Below, one piece after another: positions 1 to 9,290 of a stretch of 64,000 nt of DNA (positions are counted from its first letter, which is position 1; each line of letters starts with the position of its first letter). The notes under the pieces are model-generated. The model saw nothing but the letters and a program-made list of their open reading frames with translations. It had not been told where the DNA came from and did no database searches. Both the position numbers and the translations under genes were made by a program. This DNA is from Tenacibaculum pacificus (lineage in GTDB: Bacteria; Bacteroidota; Bacteroidia; Flavobacteriales; Flavobacteriaceae), in NCBI RefSeq assembly GCF_027941775.1, contig NZ_CP115917.1, positions 157,001-221,000 on the forward strand, given 5' to 3'.

Positions 1-362
1 TTGTAAAACAAATTTTTGCTATTGACCCTAGTGAGATGATGTTAGCTTTTCAACACATGATGAAACATAAAATTGTAATGCCTGCATATCATTTAAGACA
101 TTCTTTTGAAGCAAAAGGAAGTTTATTTGATGATTTTTCGACAGTAGCGCAAAGAGTAGGTGTATATACTGGTTTTGATTATGTAGATATTCTTAAGAAA
201 TTAAACGAAGCTTGGGAAATCGATAAAATTACAGGTTTAACACCTGAAGCAGAAAAAGCTCGTGATTATTTAATGAAATTACCAGCTAGAATGTATCGAA
301 TTACAGAACGTATTACAGTTCCTGATACAAAGTTCGAATTTAAATGGATGATTCCAGCATAA
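1..362 (+). CDS. Acyl-ACP desaturase, C-terminal part (gene enters from the left edge)
   Basis: Only the last 119 codons are in the window; the frame begins at base 3. The protein aligns by eye with the C-terminal third of the soluble di-iron stearoyl-ACP desaturase family (FA_desaturase_2). Recognisable blocks are IDPSEMMLAF, KIVMPAYHL, FSTVAQRVGVYT, ITGLTPEAEKARDY and the closing LPARMYRITER. These enzymes use reduced ferredoxin and O2 to put a cis double bond into acyl chains bound to acyl carrier protein, in the cytoplasm. The four-helix iron-binding core lies upstream of the window, so the metal ligands cannot be checked. The product ends FEFKWMIPA, close to the usual family end. A terminator follows directly. 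Identity rests on remembered family sequence. Confidence 0.85.
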   Translation, partial: VKQIFAIDPSEMMLAFQHMMKHKIVMPAYHLRHSFEAKGSLFDDFSTVAQRVGVYTGFDYVDILKKLNEAWEIDKITGLTPEAEKARDYLMKLPARMYRITERITVPDTKFEFKWMIPA

Positions 363-374
363 ATAAAAAACAAT

Positions 375-403
375 TAAAAAAGCAACCTTAGGGTTGCTTT
401 TTT
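375..403 (+). terminator. Rho-independent terminator after the desaturase
   Basis: Stem AAAAGCAACC / GGGTTGCTTTT with a four-base loop, followed by a T run, 13 bases after the desaturase stop. The A-rich left arm makes it usable from both strands, so it may also end the convergent amidase gene. Confidence 0.8.
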
Positions 404-411
404 ATTAAAAA

Positions 412-1196
412 TTAGTTAAAAACAATAGTATCTTTATCATTTAAAAATCCAAATTTACTACGGATTTTATTTTGTTCTTCTTTATTTAATTCGATGTGTA
501 AAGATATTTCTTTACTGTTATTATTTTTATCGATACAGTTTCCAAGCATATCATAACAAACAGAATTTCCATTATATTCATGTCCATTGGCATCAATTCC
601 AATTCTATTTACACCAATTGTAAAACTTATATTTTCAATTGCACGAGCTTTTAATAAAGTATCCCAAGCGTCAATTCTTGAAGTTGGCCAACTTGCTACG
701 TATAGTAATAAATCGTAATTTTCGGTGTTTCTTGCCCATGCAGGAAAACGCAAATCATAACAAATTAACAGACAAATTTTCCAATCTTTGTAATTAACAA
801 TATTTTTTTTAGTTCCAGCGGTAAATATTTTCTGCTCGCCAGCAAGGGTAAATAAGTGTTTTTTATCATAAAAATCAATCTTACCTGAAGGATGTACAAA
901 TAATAATCTGTTAAAATAAAGTTCATTTTCTTTGATAATAATACTTCCTGTAATGGCGCATTTTTTTCTTTTGATATTTTTTGCATCCAAATAATGGTAT
1001 CACCATTCATGGTTTCAGCTAATGAATTTGGATTCATAGTAAAACCAGTTGTAAACATTTCAGGCAAAATAATTAGGTCTATATCCGAAGAAAGTTTATT
1101 TATTTTTTCTTGAAAATTTTTTCTGTTTTCTTTCGGATTTTCCCATACAATATCAGATTGTACAAGTACTGTTTTAAGTTTATTATGAGTATGCAT
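412..1196 (-). pseudogene. Omega-amidase / carbon-nitrogen hydrolase (YafV/Nit2-like), frameshifted
   Basis: Two overlapping minus-strand frames together make one nitrilase-superfamily protein of the YafV (2-oxoglutarate omega-amidase) type, which hydrolyses alpha-ketoglutaramate. The N-terminal part (from ATG at 1196) carries the catalytic Glu in LPEMFTTGF. The C-terminal part (frame open from 990 to 412) carries the catalytic Lys in FYDKKHLF and Cys in ICYDLRFPAWAR, plus the conserved ARAIEN block. The frames must switch at the seven-T run 961-967 (seven A in the sense strand); eight would give an unbroken protein of about 261 residues, the usual family length. Either the gene is inactivated or a base is missing in the assembly. 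A -7 element lies 30 bases upstream of the start. The reconstructed function is secure; whether the gene is intact is not. Confidence 0.8.
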
Positions 1197-1225
1197 TATT
1201 CAAAAAATGAAGTGGTTATTCTTAT

Positions 1226-1233
1226 CAAAAATA
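1226..1233 (-). promoter_or_regulatory. -7 promoter element for the omega-amidase gene
   Basis: Reads TATTTTTG on the minus strand, an exact match to the Bacteroidota TAnnTTTG motif, 30 bases before the ATG at 1196. No clear -33 TTTG was found. Confidence 0.55.
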
Positions 1234-1272
1234 AGATAAAATTTGTACTTTGGGTTGATTAAAAAAAAAGCT

Positions 1273-4029
1273 ATGAATTCGTTTATTTCTGAAACTTTAA
1301 ACACAATTTTAGAAACCACTAAATCATTTGAAGATGTTGTATTTATTCTTCCATCTCAAAGAGCAGGAGTGTTTGTAAAACAAACATTTAAAGATAAAAT
1401 TTTTGCAGGTTTTTTGCCTGAAGTCATTAATATTGGCGATTTAGTTGAAGATATTTCTGAAATTACCAAAGTAGATTCTGTGCAATTATTATTTCATTTT
1501 TATACAATTTATAAAGATGTAGAAGAAAATCCGGTTTCTTTTGATATATTTTCTACATGGGCTTTTACGGTTTTAACTGATTTTAATGAGATTGACCAAC
1601 ATTTAATTGATCCGACTAAAATTTTCGTGTATTTACGAGATATTCATCGATTAGAAAAATGGTCAGTAAAGGGAGAGTTTAAAGAAACCGAATTGATAAA
1701 AGATCATTTTTCTTTTATAGAAAGATTAGAGAAATTTTACACAGTTTTTTATAAGTTTTTACTTGAAAATGAAATTGGTTATCAAGGTGTTTTATATCGA
1801 GAAGCAACCAAAAAAGTAACGAGTTTTCTTAAGAAAAATGAACATAAAAAATATTTTTTCATCGGATTTAATGCCTTAAATACTGCCGAAGAATTTTTAT
1901 TTAAAGCTTTTTTATCCGAAGGAAATAGCAAAGTATATTGGGATGTGGATAAATCATTTTATCAAACAAATCATCAAGCTGGTAGTTTTCTTAGAAAATA
2001 TAAAAAAGCATGGAAATATTATGAAAAAAACTCAATTGAAACGATAAAAAACTATTTTTCTGAATCTAAAAATATTCAAGTAATAGGTGCATCTAAAAAT
2101 ATAACACAAGTAAAACATGCAGGTGAAATTTTAGCAAAATTATCAAGTCATAACAATACAGCTTTGGTTTTGGCTGATGAAACTTTATTACCGATTACCC
2201 TAAATTCACTGCCAGAAAGCGTGAAAGCAATCAATATTACTATGGGATATCCGTTAAAAGATATTCCTACAACTACTTTAATTTTCGCTATTTTTCAGTT
2301 GTTTAATAATCAAGAAAAATTACAAAAACAAACCGAAAATTTATTTTATCATAAAGATGTGGTTCGTTTTGTAAAAGATGCATCAATATATAAATTATTA
2401 CAAATTAATGAACTTGAAAATATAGCAGAAATTATTTCATTAGCTATTGTAAAAGAAAATAATACATTTATAAGTCGTGCTAAAGTCAATGATTTTTTAG
2501 AGCCTTTAGATGATGAAATTAAAGAAGTTATTGGGCTTGTTTTTTCAAAGTTTTCAACAATATCAGAATTTTTATCAAGAATATTACAGTTAATAAATGT
2601 TTTAAAAGATAGAGCAAACGATTTAGAAAAGGAATATTTATTCCGTTTTTATACGGCTTTTACGCAATTACAAACCTTACATAACGAGTTTAATTATGTA
2701 CAAGATTTAAAAACGTTACATCAATTTTTTAAACAATTAATTCAATCTGAAAGTTTATCATTTCAAGGAGAACCACTTCAAGGATTACAATTAATGGGGG
2801 TTTTAGAAACTCGAATGTTAGATTTTGAAAATGTAATTATCACTTCTGTAAATGAAGGCGTATTACCTGCAAGTAGTCAGCAAAATACTTTTATTCCTTT
2901 TGATGTAAAAATTGAATTCGGTTTGCCTACTTACAAAGAAAAAGATGCACTTTTTTCGTATCACTTTTTCAGATTATTACAACGAGCTAAAAATATTTTT
3001 ATCCTATATAATACAGAACATGATGTTTTTGGAAGTGGTGAAAAAAGTCGTTTTGTAACACAATTAGAAATGATGCGAGATGATATTACTGAAAAAACAA
3101 TCAGCCCTAAATTAGTAACATCGCCTGTAAAATTAAAAGAAATTAAAAAAGATGTAAAGGCTTTAGAAAGTTTGCGAGAACTTGCTAAAAAAGGAATATC
3201 TCCATCGGCTTTAACGAATTATTTATACAATCCGATTGCATTTTATAAGCAGAAAATTTTAAAGATAAATGAGTTTGAAAATGTTGAAGAAACTGTTGCT
3301 TCAAATACGATGGGTAATGTAGTTCATGATGTTTTAGATGCTTTGTATAAACCTTATATTGGTGAGTTTTTATCGGTTGCTGATATTGATAAAATGAAAG
3401 TTAAAACAAAAAAATTAGTGATTTATTATTTTTCGAAACATTTTAAGAATGGAAATATTTCAACAGGGAAAAATAGGTTGATTTTTGAAGTAGCAAATCG
3501 TTTTGTTGAAAATTTTTTATCCAAAGAAAAAGAACTGTTAAAGGATGAGAATAATCGCTTAAAAATTATAGGAGTAGAAGATTTTTTAGCTACTGAAATT
3601 ATGGTTGAAGGAATTGATTTTCCTATAAAAATACACGGAAAAGTAGATAGGATAGATGAGTTAAATGGCGTTATTCGAATTATAGATTATAAAACAGGAA
3701 TGGTAGATTCAGGTAATCTTAAAGCTACTGATTTTACGAATATTCGAGATTTAAAACATCATAAAGCAATTCAAGTAATGTTGTATGCTTTTTTATATAC
3801 TAAAACGAATAATTTTGATTTTTCAAAGAATTTAGAAGCAGGAATTATCTCTTTTAAAAACTTAAATAGTGGTTTTTTGAAGATGAATTTTTCAGCTAAA
3901 AGAGGTGGGAATGATAATCTTGTTACAGAAGAAAAATTAGCCGATTTTATGGATGAAATAAAAACGTTTTTAATCGAGATATATAATCTAGAAGTTGATT
4001 TTATTGAACCAGCAGATTTGCCTTATTAA
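1273..4029 (+). CDS. PD-(D/E)XK nuclease family protein, AddB-like
   Basis: 918 residues from the ATG at 1273; an upstream in-frame TTG at 1243 is a less likely start because it lies in the intergenic region. The protein resembles the AddB half of the AddAB helicase-nuclease that resects double-strand breaks before RecA loading. The N-terminus (FILPSQRAGVFVKQTF) matches the degenerate ATPase-like start of this family. The C-terminal nuclease domain, about residues 650-900, has the signature KVDRID followed by IIDYKTG, giving the Asp and the D-x-K of the PD-(D/E)XK core. I see no cysteines near the C-terminus, so the iron-sulfur staple of Firmicutes AddB appears absent. No AddA helicase lies in the window. 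The role in recombination is inferred from the family. Confidence 0.82.
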   Translation: MNSFISETLNTILETTKSFEDVVFILPSQRAGVFVKQTFKDKIFAGFLPEVINIGDLVEDISEITKVDSVQLLFHFYTIYKDVEENPVSFDIFSTWAFTVLTDFNEIDQHLIDPTKIFVYLRDIHRLEKWSVKGEFKETELIKDHFSFIERLEKFYTVFYKFLLENEIGYQGVLYREATKKVTSFLKKNEHKKYFFIGFNALNTAEEFLFKAFLSEGNSKVYWDVDKSFYQTNHQAGSFLRKYKKAWKYYEKNSIETIKNYFSESKNIQVIGASKNITQVKHAGEILAKLSSHNNTALVLADETLLPITLNSLPESVKAINITMGYPLKDIPTTTLIFAIFQLFNNQEKLQKQTENLFYHKDVVRFVKDASIYKLLQINELENIAEIISLAIVKENNTFISRAKVNDFLEPLDDEIKEVIGLVFSKFSTISEFLSRILQLINVLKDRANDLEKEYLFRFYTAFTQLQTLHNEFNYVQDLKTLHQFFKQLIQSESLSFQGEPLQGLQLMGVLETRMLDFENVIITSVNEGVLPASSQQNTFIPFDVKIEFGLPTYKEKDALFSYHFFRLLQRAKNIFILYNTEHDVFGSGEKSRFVTQLEMMRDDITEKTISPKLVTSPVKLKEIKKDVKALESLRELAKKGISPSALTNYLYNPIAFYKQKILKINEFENVEETVASNTMGNVVHDVLDALYKPYIGEFLSVADIDKMKVKTKKLVIYYFSKHFKNGNISTGKNRLIFEVANRFVENFLSKEKELLKDENNRLKIIGVEDFLATEIMVEGIDFPIKIHGKVDRIDELNGVIRIIDYKTGMVDSGNLKATDFTNIRDLKHHKAIQVMLYAFLYTKTNNFDFSKNLEAGIISFKNLNSGFLKMNFSAKRGGNDNLVTEEKLADFMDEIKTFLIEIYNLEVDFIEPADLPY

Positions 4030-4041
4030 AAGAAATATTTA

Positions 4042-4464
4042 TTAAGGATGTGCATTTACCCAAACCTCCCCATCTTCAAAATATTCTTTTTTCCAGATTG
4101 GGACGGTTTCTTTTAAAGTATCAATAGCAAATTGACAAGCATCAAAAGCAGCGTTTCTGTGTGGAGAAGAAACGGTAATAATAACAGGAATATTTTTTAT
4201 TTGTAATAAACCTTCGGCATGATGAATAGCAATTTTTTTGATGCTAAATTTAGCGAGAGCTAAATCAGCAATTTTTTGCATTTCTTTAATTGCCATTGGT
4301 TTATAGGTAGAAAAATCTAACTGTGTGACATTTTTATTCTGGGTTGAATTTCTAACAGTTCCAACAAAAACAGCAATTCCACCGCAAGAGGAATCTTCTA
4401 CAAAATTATAACATTCTTGTAAATTTAGTTTTTCTGAAGTTACTTTTATAGAGGTTGTATTCAT
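4042..4464 (-). CDS. moaE: Molybdopterin synthase catalytic subunit MoaE
   Basis: 140 residues, the normal MoaE length. MoaE with the thiocarboxylated MoaD converts precursor Z (cPMP) to molybdopterin. Family signatures seen are GGIAVFVGTVRN near residue 30, AIHHAEGLL near residue 80, ITVSSPHRNAAFDAC near residue 97, and VPIWKKEYFEDGEVWVN at the end with the active-site lysine pair. The gene is alone and convergent with the nuclease gene (12-base gap); its partner MoaD is encoded at 15912-16154. No other molybdenum cofactor genes are in the window. A -7 element lies 20 bases upstream. Confidence 0.95.
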   Translation of the reverse strand: MNTTSIKVTSEKLNLQECYNFVEDSSCGGIAVFVGTVRNSTQNKNVTQLDFSTYKPMAIKEMQKIADLALAKFSIKKIAIHHAEGLLQIKNIPVIITVSSPHRNAAFDACQFAIDTLKETVPIWKKEYFEDGEVWVNAHP

Positions 4465-4483
4465 ATCAAATAATAAACAATCA

Positions 4484-4491
4484 CAAATATA
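4484..4491 (-). promoter_or_regulatory. -7 promoter element for moaE
   Basis: TATATTTG on the minus strand, exact TAnnTTTG match, 20 bases upstream of the moaE ATG. Confidence 0.55.
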
Positions 4492-4537
4492 TATGTTTGA
4501 AAAGGTAAATAGTACAAACGAATCAGATTTAAATAAT

Positions 4538-4545
4538 TATTTTTG
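4538..4545 (+). promoter_or_regulatory. -7 promoter element for pgk
   Basis: TATTTTTG, exact TAnnTTTG match, 36 bases before the pgk ATG. A -33 TTTG at the usual distance is not evident. Confidence 0.55.
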
Positions 4546-4581
4546 TAGGTAACAAAAACGAACACACTTTTAATAAAAAAT

Positions 4582-5769
4582 ATGAAAACACTAAACGATT
4601 TTAATTTCGAAAATAAAAAAGCCTTAATTCGTGTAGATTTTAATGTGCCTTTAAATGATGCATTTGAAGTAACTGATGCTACAAGAATTCAGGCAGCAAA
4701 ATCAACAATTATAAAAGTTTTAGAAGATGGAGGTAGTTGTGTATTAATGTCGCATTTAGGAAGACCAAAAGGAAAAGAAGACCAGTTTTCATTAGGTCAT
4801 ATTGTTGCTGAAGTAAGTAAAAATATAGGAGTTAAAGTTAAGTTTGTTAACGATTGTATCGGTGATAAAGTTAAAGAAGCTATTGCTAGTTTACAAAATG
4901 GAGAAATTTTATTGTTAGAAAATTTACGTTTTTATCCAGAAGAAAAAGCAGGAGATGTTGCTTTTGCTGAAAAATTATCAAAGTGGGGGGATATTTATGT
5001 AAACGATGCTTTTGGTACAGCACACAGAGCGCACGCTTCTACGGCTGTAATTGCTCAGTTTTTTACTGATAACAAATGTTTTGGTAATTTATTAGCTACT
5101 GAAATTGAAAGTATTGATAAGGTTTTAAATGATGCAGAAAAGCCTGTAACTGCTATTTTAGGAGGTGCAAAAGTATCATCTAAAATTGGAGTTATTGAAA
5201 ATATTATTGAAAAAGTAGACCACATTATTGTTGGTGGAGGAATGACCTTTACTTTTATAAAAGCTTTAGGTGGAAATATAGGAAATTCATTAGTAGAAGA
5301 TGATAAATTAAGTTTAGCATTGGCTATTTTGAAATTAGCAAAAGAAAAAAACACAGAAATTCACTTACCTGTAGATGCTGTAATTGCTGATGCTTTTTCT
5401 AATGATGCAAATACTCAAACAGTAGATACTACAAAAATTCCTGAAGGATGGATGGGACTTGATTGTGGACCTAAAACTTCAGAAAATTTTGCAACAGTAA
5501 TAGCAAAATCTAAAACTATTTTATGGAATGGTCCTTTAGGTGTTTTTGAATTAGAAAATTTTTCAAAAGGTACTATTGAATTAGGAAATGCTATTTCAAA
5601 AGCAACTGAAAACGGTGCATTTTCTTTAGTTGGAGGAGGAGATTCTGTAGCCGCTGTAAAACAGTTTGGTTTTGGTGATAAAGTAAGTTATGTTTCTACA
5701 GGTGGAGGTGCAATGTTAGAAATGTTAGAAGGAAAAACATTACCAGGGATTGATGCTATTTTAAAATAA
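4582..5769 (+). CDS. pgk: Phosphoglycerate kinase
   Basis: 395 residues, standard bacterial length. Catalyses 1,3-bisphosphoglycerate + ADP to 3-phosphoglycerate + ATP in glycolysis, and the reverse in gluconeogenesis, in the cytoplasm. Hallmarks in order: RVDFNVPL near residue 17, SHLGRPKG near residue 59, [12 protein letters not shown] near residue 112, [14 protein letters not shown] near residue 153, [13 protein letters not shown] near residue 193, [10 protein letters not shown] near residue 314, and the nucleotide loop GGGDSVAAV followed by [13 protein letters not shown]. All substrate-binding basic residues are where expected. The tas-like gene follows after 51 bases with no terminator, so the two are probably co-transcribed. 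Confidence 0.97.
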   Translation: MKTLNDFNFENKKALIRVDFNVPLNDAFEVTDATRIQAAKSTIIKVLEDGGSCVLMSHLGRPKGKEDQFSLGHIVAEVSKNIGVKVKFVNDCIGDKVKEAIASLQNGEILLLENLRFYPEEKAGDVAFAEKLSKWGDIYVNDAFGTAHRAHASTAVIAQFFTDNKCFGNLLATEIESIDKVLNDAEKPVTAILGGAKVSSKIGVIENIIEKVDHIIVGGGMTFTFIKALGGNIGNSLVEDDKLSLALAILKLAKEKNTEIHLPVDAVIADAFSNDANTQTVDTTKIPEGWMGLDCGPKTSENFATVIAKSKTILWNGPLGVFELENFSKGTIELGNAISKATENGAFSLVGGGDSVAAVKQFGFGDKVSYVSTGGGAMLEMLEGKTLPGIDAILK

Positions 5770-5820
5770 GCTATCTTTTAAGTGTAGCTAAAAAATATTA
5801 ATATTAATCAAATTGATAAA

Positions 5821-6861
5821 ATGAAATATACAACACTACCAAATACAGATATCAAGGTTTCTAAAATTTGTTTAGGAACAATGACTTGGGGAAATCAGAA
5901 TACAGAAACTGATGGACACGAACAAATGGATTATGCTTTAGAGCAAGGTGTAAATTTTTTTGATACTGCCGAATTATATTCAGTTCCTGCAACTCCTGAA
6001 ACTTACGGAGCAACGGAAAAAATTATAGGTTCTTGGTTTAAAAAAACAGGAAATCGTGATAAGGTAGTGTTAGCAAGTAAAATTGCTGGTGGTGGCGATT
6101 ATACCAAACATATTCGTACAGGTGGATTTACAAAACAAAATATTATTGATGCCGTTGAAGGAAGTTTAAATCGTTTACAAACCGATTATATGGATTTGTA
6201 TCAATTACACTGGCCTTCTCGTGGCGTAAATTGTTTTGGTGTGCGTGATTATCCGTATAAAACATCAGTAAAAGAAGCTGAAAATCATTTAGAAATTTTA
6301 GAAACTTTAAATGATTTAGTAAAACAAGGAAAGATAAAACATATCGGTTTATCAAATGAAACTCCTTGGGGAACAATGAAATATTTGCAAACCTCTGAGC
6401 AACATAATTTACCAAAAATGAGTACAATTCAAAATTCGTATTCGTTAATTCATAGAGGTTATGAAGTTGGAATGAGCGAGGTTTCTATGCGTGAAAATAT
6501 CGGTTTATTGGCATATTCGCCATTAGCACAAGGTGTTTTATCAGGAAAATATTTAGAAGGAAATCTTCCTGAAGGCGCACGAGGAACATTATTTCCAAGG
6601 TTTATAGCACGTTATATGAATGAAGGTTCATTAAAAGCAGTTTCAGAATATTTTAAAATTGCAGAGAAACATGGTTTAACACTTGCTGAATTATCATTAG
6701 CATATATTAATCAATTACCTTTTGTAACAAGTAATATTATTGGAGCTACGAAAATGCCTCAGTTAAAAGAAAATATCAATTCTATTAATATTGATTTATC
6801 CGAAGAAATTTTAATCGAAATTGAAGCTGTTCATGCTTTAATTCCGAATCCTGCGCCTTAA
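5821..6861 (+). CDS. tas: Aldo/keto reductase, Tas-like
   Basis: 346 residues. Closest by eye to E. coli Tas, an NADPH-dependent aldo/keto reductase of uncertain physiological substrate. Shared blocks include CLGTMTWGNQNTE near residue 17, FFDTAELYSVPATPET near residue 46 (catalytic Asp and Tyr), VVLASKIAGG with the catalytic Lys near residue 87, LYQLHWPSRGVNCFG with the catalytic His near residue 126, and the end EIEAVHALIPNPAP. It is a TIM-barrel enzyme of the cytoplasm. It follows pgk closely on the same strand and is closed by a strong terminator. Confidence 0.9.
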   Translation: MKYTTLPNTDIKVSKICLGTMTWGNQNTETDGHEQMDYALEQGVNFFDTAELYSVPATPETYGATEKIIGSWFKKTGNRDKVVLASKIAGGGDYTKHIRTGGFTKQNIIDAVEGSLNRLQTDYMDLYQLHWPSRGVNCFGVRDYPYKTSVKEAENHLEILETLNDLVKQGKIKHIGLSNETPWGTMKYLQTSEQHNLPKMSTIQNSYSLIHRGYEVGMSEVSMRENIGLLAYSPLAQGVLSGKYLEGNLPEGARGTLFPRFIARYMNEGSLKAVSEYFKIAEKHGLTLAELSLAYINQLPFVTSNIIGATKMPQLKENINSINIDLSEEILIEIEAVHALIPNPAP

Positions 6862-6882
6862 TAATTGCAGTTTTAATAGATG

Positions 6883-6919
6883 AAAAAATCCGAAGTAATA
6901 ATTACTTCGGATTTTTTTT
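6883..6919 (+). terminator. Rho-independent terminator after the pgk-tas pair
   Basis: Near-perfect stem AAAAATCCGAAGTAAT / ATTACTTCGGATTTTT followed by more T, 21 bases after the tas stop. Confidence 0.9.
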
Positions 6920-6981
6920 ATTCTAGTAAATTTTTCTAGTTTAGAATTCTATTAATAAAGGTGTGATTGAAATATAATGTA

Positions 6982-6989
6982 TATTTTTG
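6982..6989 (+). promoter_or_regulatory. -7 promoter element for the OmpA-like gene
   Basis: TATTTTTG, exact TAnnTTTG match, 20 bases before the ATG at 7010. It lies inside the longer reading frame that could begin at 6977, which argues for the later start. Confidence 0.6.
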
Positions 6990-7009
6990 CTTCAAAATTT
7001 AAAATAAAA

Positions 7010-9193
7010 ATGAAAAAAATAGGACTATTCGGATTTCTTTTATTTAGTAGTTTAGTTATGAAAGCACAATCTTATGTTGGTTTTCATTCTGATAACTATA
7101 ATGGTGTACACAGTGTAATTTTTAATCCTGCAAATATTGTAGATTCTCGTTTTAAAACCGATATCAATATGGTATCAGCAAGTTCATTTGTAGGTAATGA
7201 TTATTTTGCTGTTGATTTTGGTAAAATAGGTAGCAATAATTTTGATGAAGATAAACATACTGTCAAATCACCAACAAATAATAATAATTTGTTTGCTAAT
7301 GTAGATGTTATGGGACCTTCATTTATGTTTAACATCAATAAAAATAATTCGATAGCTATTTTTACTAGAGCACGATCGGTTGTAAATATAGCTGAAGTAA
7401 ATGGTGAACTTTTTGATGAATTGAGTAATGATTTTGATCAAAATAAAGACTTTAATATTAATGAAGGAGACTTCAGTGGAAATGCTCATGCTTGGGCAGA
7501 AGTAGGTATTTCTTATGCAAAGGTACTACTGAATAATGAACAACACTTTTTAAAAGGAGGTTTATCATTAAAGTATCTTCAAGGTTTAGGATTTTATAGT
7601 GCTCAAGGTAATAATGTTAATTTTGACTATGATTTAGATGGAACTGTTTTACCAAATGGGCAAACTACTGGATCTATTGATTCAAAAGGGTCAGTATCTT
7701 ATTCAAGAAGTAGTAATTTAATTGATGATTCAGCAGATTTTGAAATTGTTGATGGCGCTACTAGTTTTGGTGCTGATTTTGGTTTTGTATATGAATGGAG
7801 ACCTGATTATAAAAGTTATAAAACAAGTAATAAAAGTGGAAAATCATTTAACTTTAAAGATAAAAATAAATACAAATTAAAAGTTTCATTATCGGTTACT
7901 GATATAGGAGGAATATCTTATAAAGCATCAGAAAACAATAATTATAATTTATTAGGATTTAATATTAATGAAGATACTTTTAATAGTTATGATGATTTAG
8001 AGGCTGTTTTAGAAAATATTTATACAGAATCAAACACAATAGAAGATATTCGTATTTCGCTTCCAACAGCTTTACATACTGCGGTAGATTATAATATTAA
8101 TAATAAATTTTATGTAAACTTAAACTATGATGCAAGTTTAAGAAAAGTTACAGAAAATGCCAATAGTATTACAAGTAGTCTTACGTTAACACCACGATTT
8201 GAATCAAAATGGTTTAGTTTTTATTCTCCTATCGGAATTAATAAATACAGTAGTTTTTCAATGGGAGCAGGCCTTCGTGCAGGTCCTTTATTTGTTGGTT
8301 CTGGATCTGTTTTATCAAATTTAATTTCAAAAGAATCTAAAGCTGCAGATGTATATATTGGTTTAAAAATCCCTATTTATCAAGGGAAATTAAAAGATAA
8401 AGACAAAGATGGTATTTTTGATAAATTAGATGAATGTCCTAAGCAGGAAGGTCCTATTGAAAATGATGGTTGCCCTTGGAAAGATACAGATGGCGATAGT
8501 GTTTTAGATAAAGATGATACTTGTCCAAAAATAGCAGGAATACCTGAAAATAAAGGTTGTCCTTGGAAAGATACAGATGGAGATACAGTTTTAGATAAAG
8601 ATGATACTTGCCCAGAATTAGCAGGAACACCTGAAAATAATGGTTGTCCTGATACTGATAAAGATGGAATTTCTGATGATAAAGATGTTTGTAAAGAAGT
8701 TGCAGGACCTATAGAAAATAAAGGTTGTCCATGGGCTGATACAGATAAAGATGGTGTTGCTGATAAAGATGATAAATGTCCAAATGTAGTAGGTTTATTA
8801 GAAAAGCAAGGATGTCCTGAGGTAGTAATTACTAAAGAAGCAAAAGCTAAATTAGATGAATTTGCAAGAGCTATTTATTTTAACTCAGGTAAAACAACTT
8901 TTAAACAAGGAGTTACATCAAAATTAGATTTAATGGCTAAAATTATGCAAGAATATGCTACTGCAAAATTTAATATTGAAGGACATACAGATAGTGTAGG
9001 TTCAGCAGTAACAAATCAGCGTTTTTCTGATAAAAGAGCTAAAGCAGTTTTAGATTATTTAGTAAAAATAGCAGGAATTAAAGCTGATAGATTAACTTCT
9101 GTAGGTTATGGTGAAAACAATCCGATTTCAACAAACAAAACAAGAGCAGGAAGAGCAGAAAATAGGCGTGTAGAAATAAAATTAGTAAAATAA
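7010..9193 (+). CDS. OmpA-family outer membrane protein with DUF5723-like barrel and thrombospondin type 3 repeats
   Basis: 727 residues from ATG 7010, chosen because it opens a clean signal peptide (MKKIGLFGFLLFSSLVMKAQ) just after a -7 element. Residues about 20-455 resemble the DUF5723 beta-barrel domain of Bacteroidota. Residues about 460-610 hold five Asp-rich thrombospondin type 3 repeats of the form DTDGDxVxDKDDxCP, which bind calcium in this family. Residues about 615-727 form an OmpA peptidoglycan-binding domain with the pattern FNIEGHTDSVG, RAKAVLDYL and AENRRVEIKL. The likely role is an outer membrane protein tethered to peptidoglycan. It is a single-gene unit between two terminators. 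Confidence 0.88.
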   Translation: MKKIGLFGFLLFSSLVMKAQSYVGFHSDNYNGVHSVIFNPANIVDSRFKTDINMVSASSFVGNDYFAVDFGKIGSNNFDEDKHTVKSPTNNNNLFANVDVMGPSFMFNINKNNSIAIFTRARSVVNIAEVNGELFDELSNDFDQNKDFNINEGDFSGNAHAWAEVGISYAKVLLNNEQHFLKGGLSLKYLQGLGFYSAQGNNVNFDYDLDGTVLPNGQTTGSIDSKGSVSYSRSSNLIDDSADFEIVDGATSFGADFGFVYEWRPDYKSYKTSNKSGKSFNFKDKNKYKLKVSLSVTDIGGISYKASENNNYNLLGFNINEDTFNSYDDLEAVLENIYTESNTIEDIRISLPTALHTAVDYNINNKFYVNLNYDASLRKVTENANSITSSLTLTPRFESKWFSFYSPIGINKYSSFSMGAGLRAGPLFVGSGSVLSNLISKESKAADVYIGLKIPIYQGKLKDKDKDGIFDKLDECPKQEGPIENDGCPWKDTDGDSVLDKDDTCPKIAGIPENKGCPWKDTDGDTVLDKDDTCPELAGTPENNGCPDTDKDGISDDKDVCKEVAGPIENKGCPWADTDKDGVADKDDKCPNVVGLLEKQGCPEVVITKEAKAKLDEFARAIYFNSGKTTFKQGVTSKLDLMAKIMQEYATAKFNIEGHTDSVGSAVTNQRFSDKRAKAVLDYLVKIAGIKADRLTSVGYGENNPISTNKTRAGRAENRRVEIKLVK
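8392..8820 (+). repeat. In-gene tandem repeats encoding thrombospondin type 3 calcium-binding units
   Basis: Five imperfect units of 75-90 bases, each encoding D-x-D-x-D-G...D-x-C-P...GCP. Two adjacent units (about 8467-8530 and 8556-8619) are nearly identical in DNA, including the stretch encoding CPWKDTDGD, so unit number could change by recombination. This is protein-coding repetition, not a CRISPR. Confidence 0.8.
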
Positions 9194-9212
9194 TTAGAAC
9201 GCTTTACTTTAT

Positions 9213-9245
9213 AAAAAAAGCCTTGAAGAAATTCAAGGCTTTTTT
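9213..9245 (+). terminator. Rho-independent terminator, probably bidirectional
   Basis: Stem AAAAAGCCTTGAA / TTCAAGGCTTTTT with a four-base loop between the convergent OmpA-like and trpS genes. A runs on one side and T runs on the other allow both directions. Confidence 0.88.
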
Positions 9246-9290
9246 AGTTTATGATAATAGATTTAAAACTACTATTTTAAATTTTTAGAA

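Noticed and set aside
412..1196. Programmed ribosomal frameshift in the omega-amidase gene
   Set aside because: A seven-A slippery run is present, but no stop or stimulating structure is evident, and the family is not known to use recoding; three other genes here break at similar runs, so error or mutation is simpler.
5055..5354. Antisense reading frame within pgk, and similar frames within the AsmA-family, sprA, Omp85-like and pyrC genes
   Set aside because: They are shadows of strong genes: no promoter, no recognisable protein and composition expected from reading the opposite strand of AT-rich coding DNA.
8392..8820. Spaced repeats that could suggest a CRISPR-like array
   Set aside because: The repeats are in frame inside the OmpA-like gene and encode calcium-binding thrombospondin type 3 units; spacers are not unique sequences.
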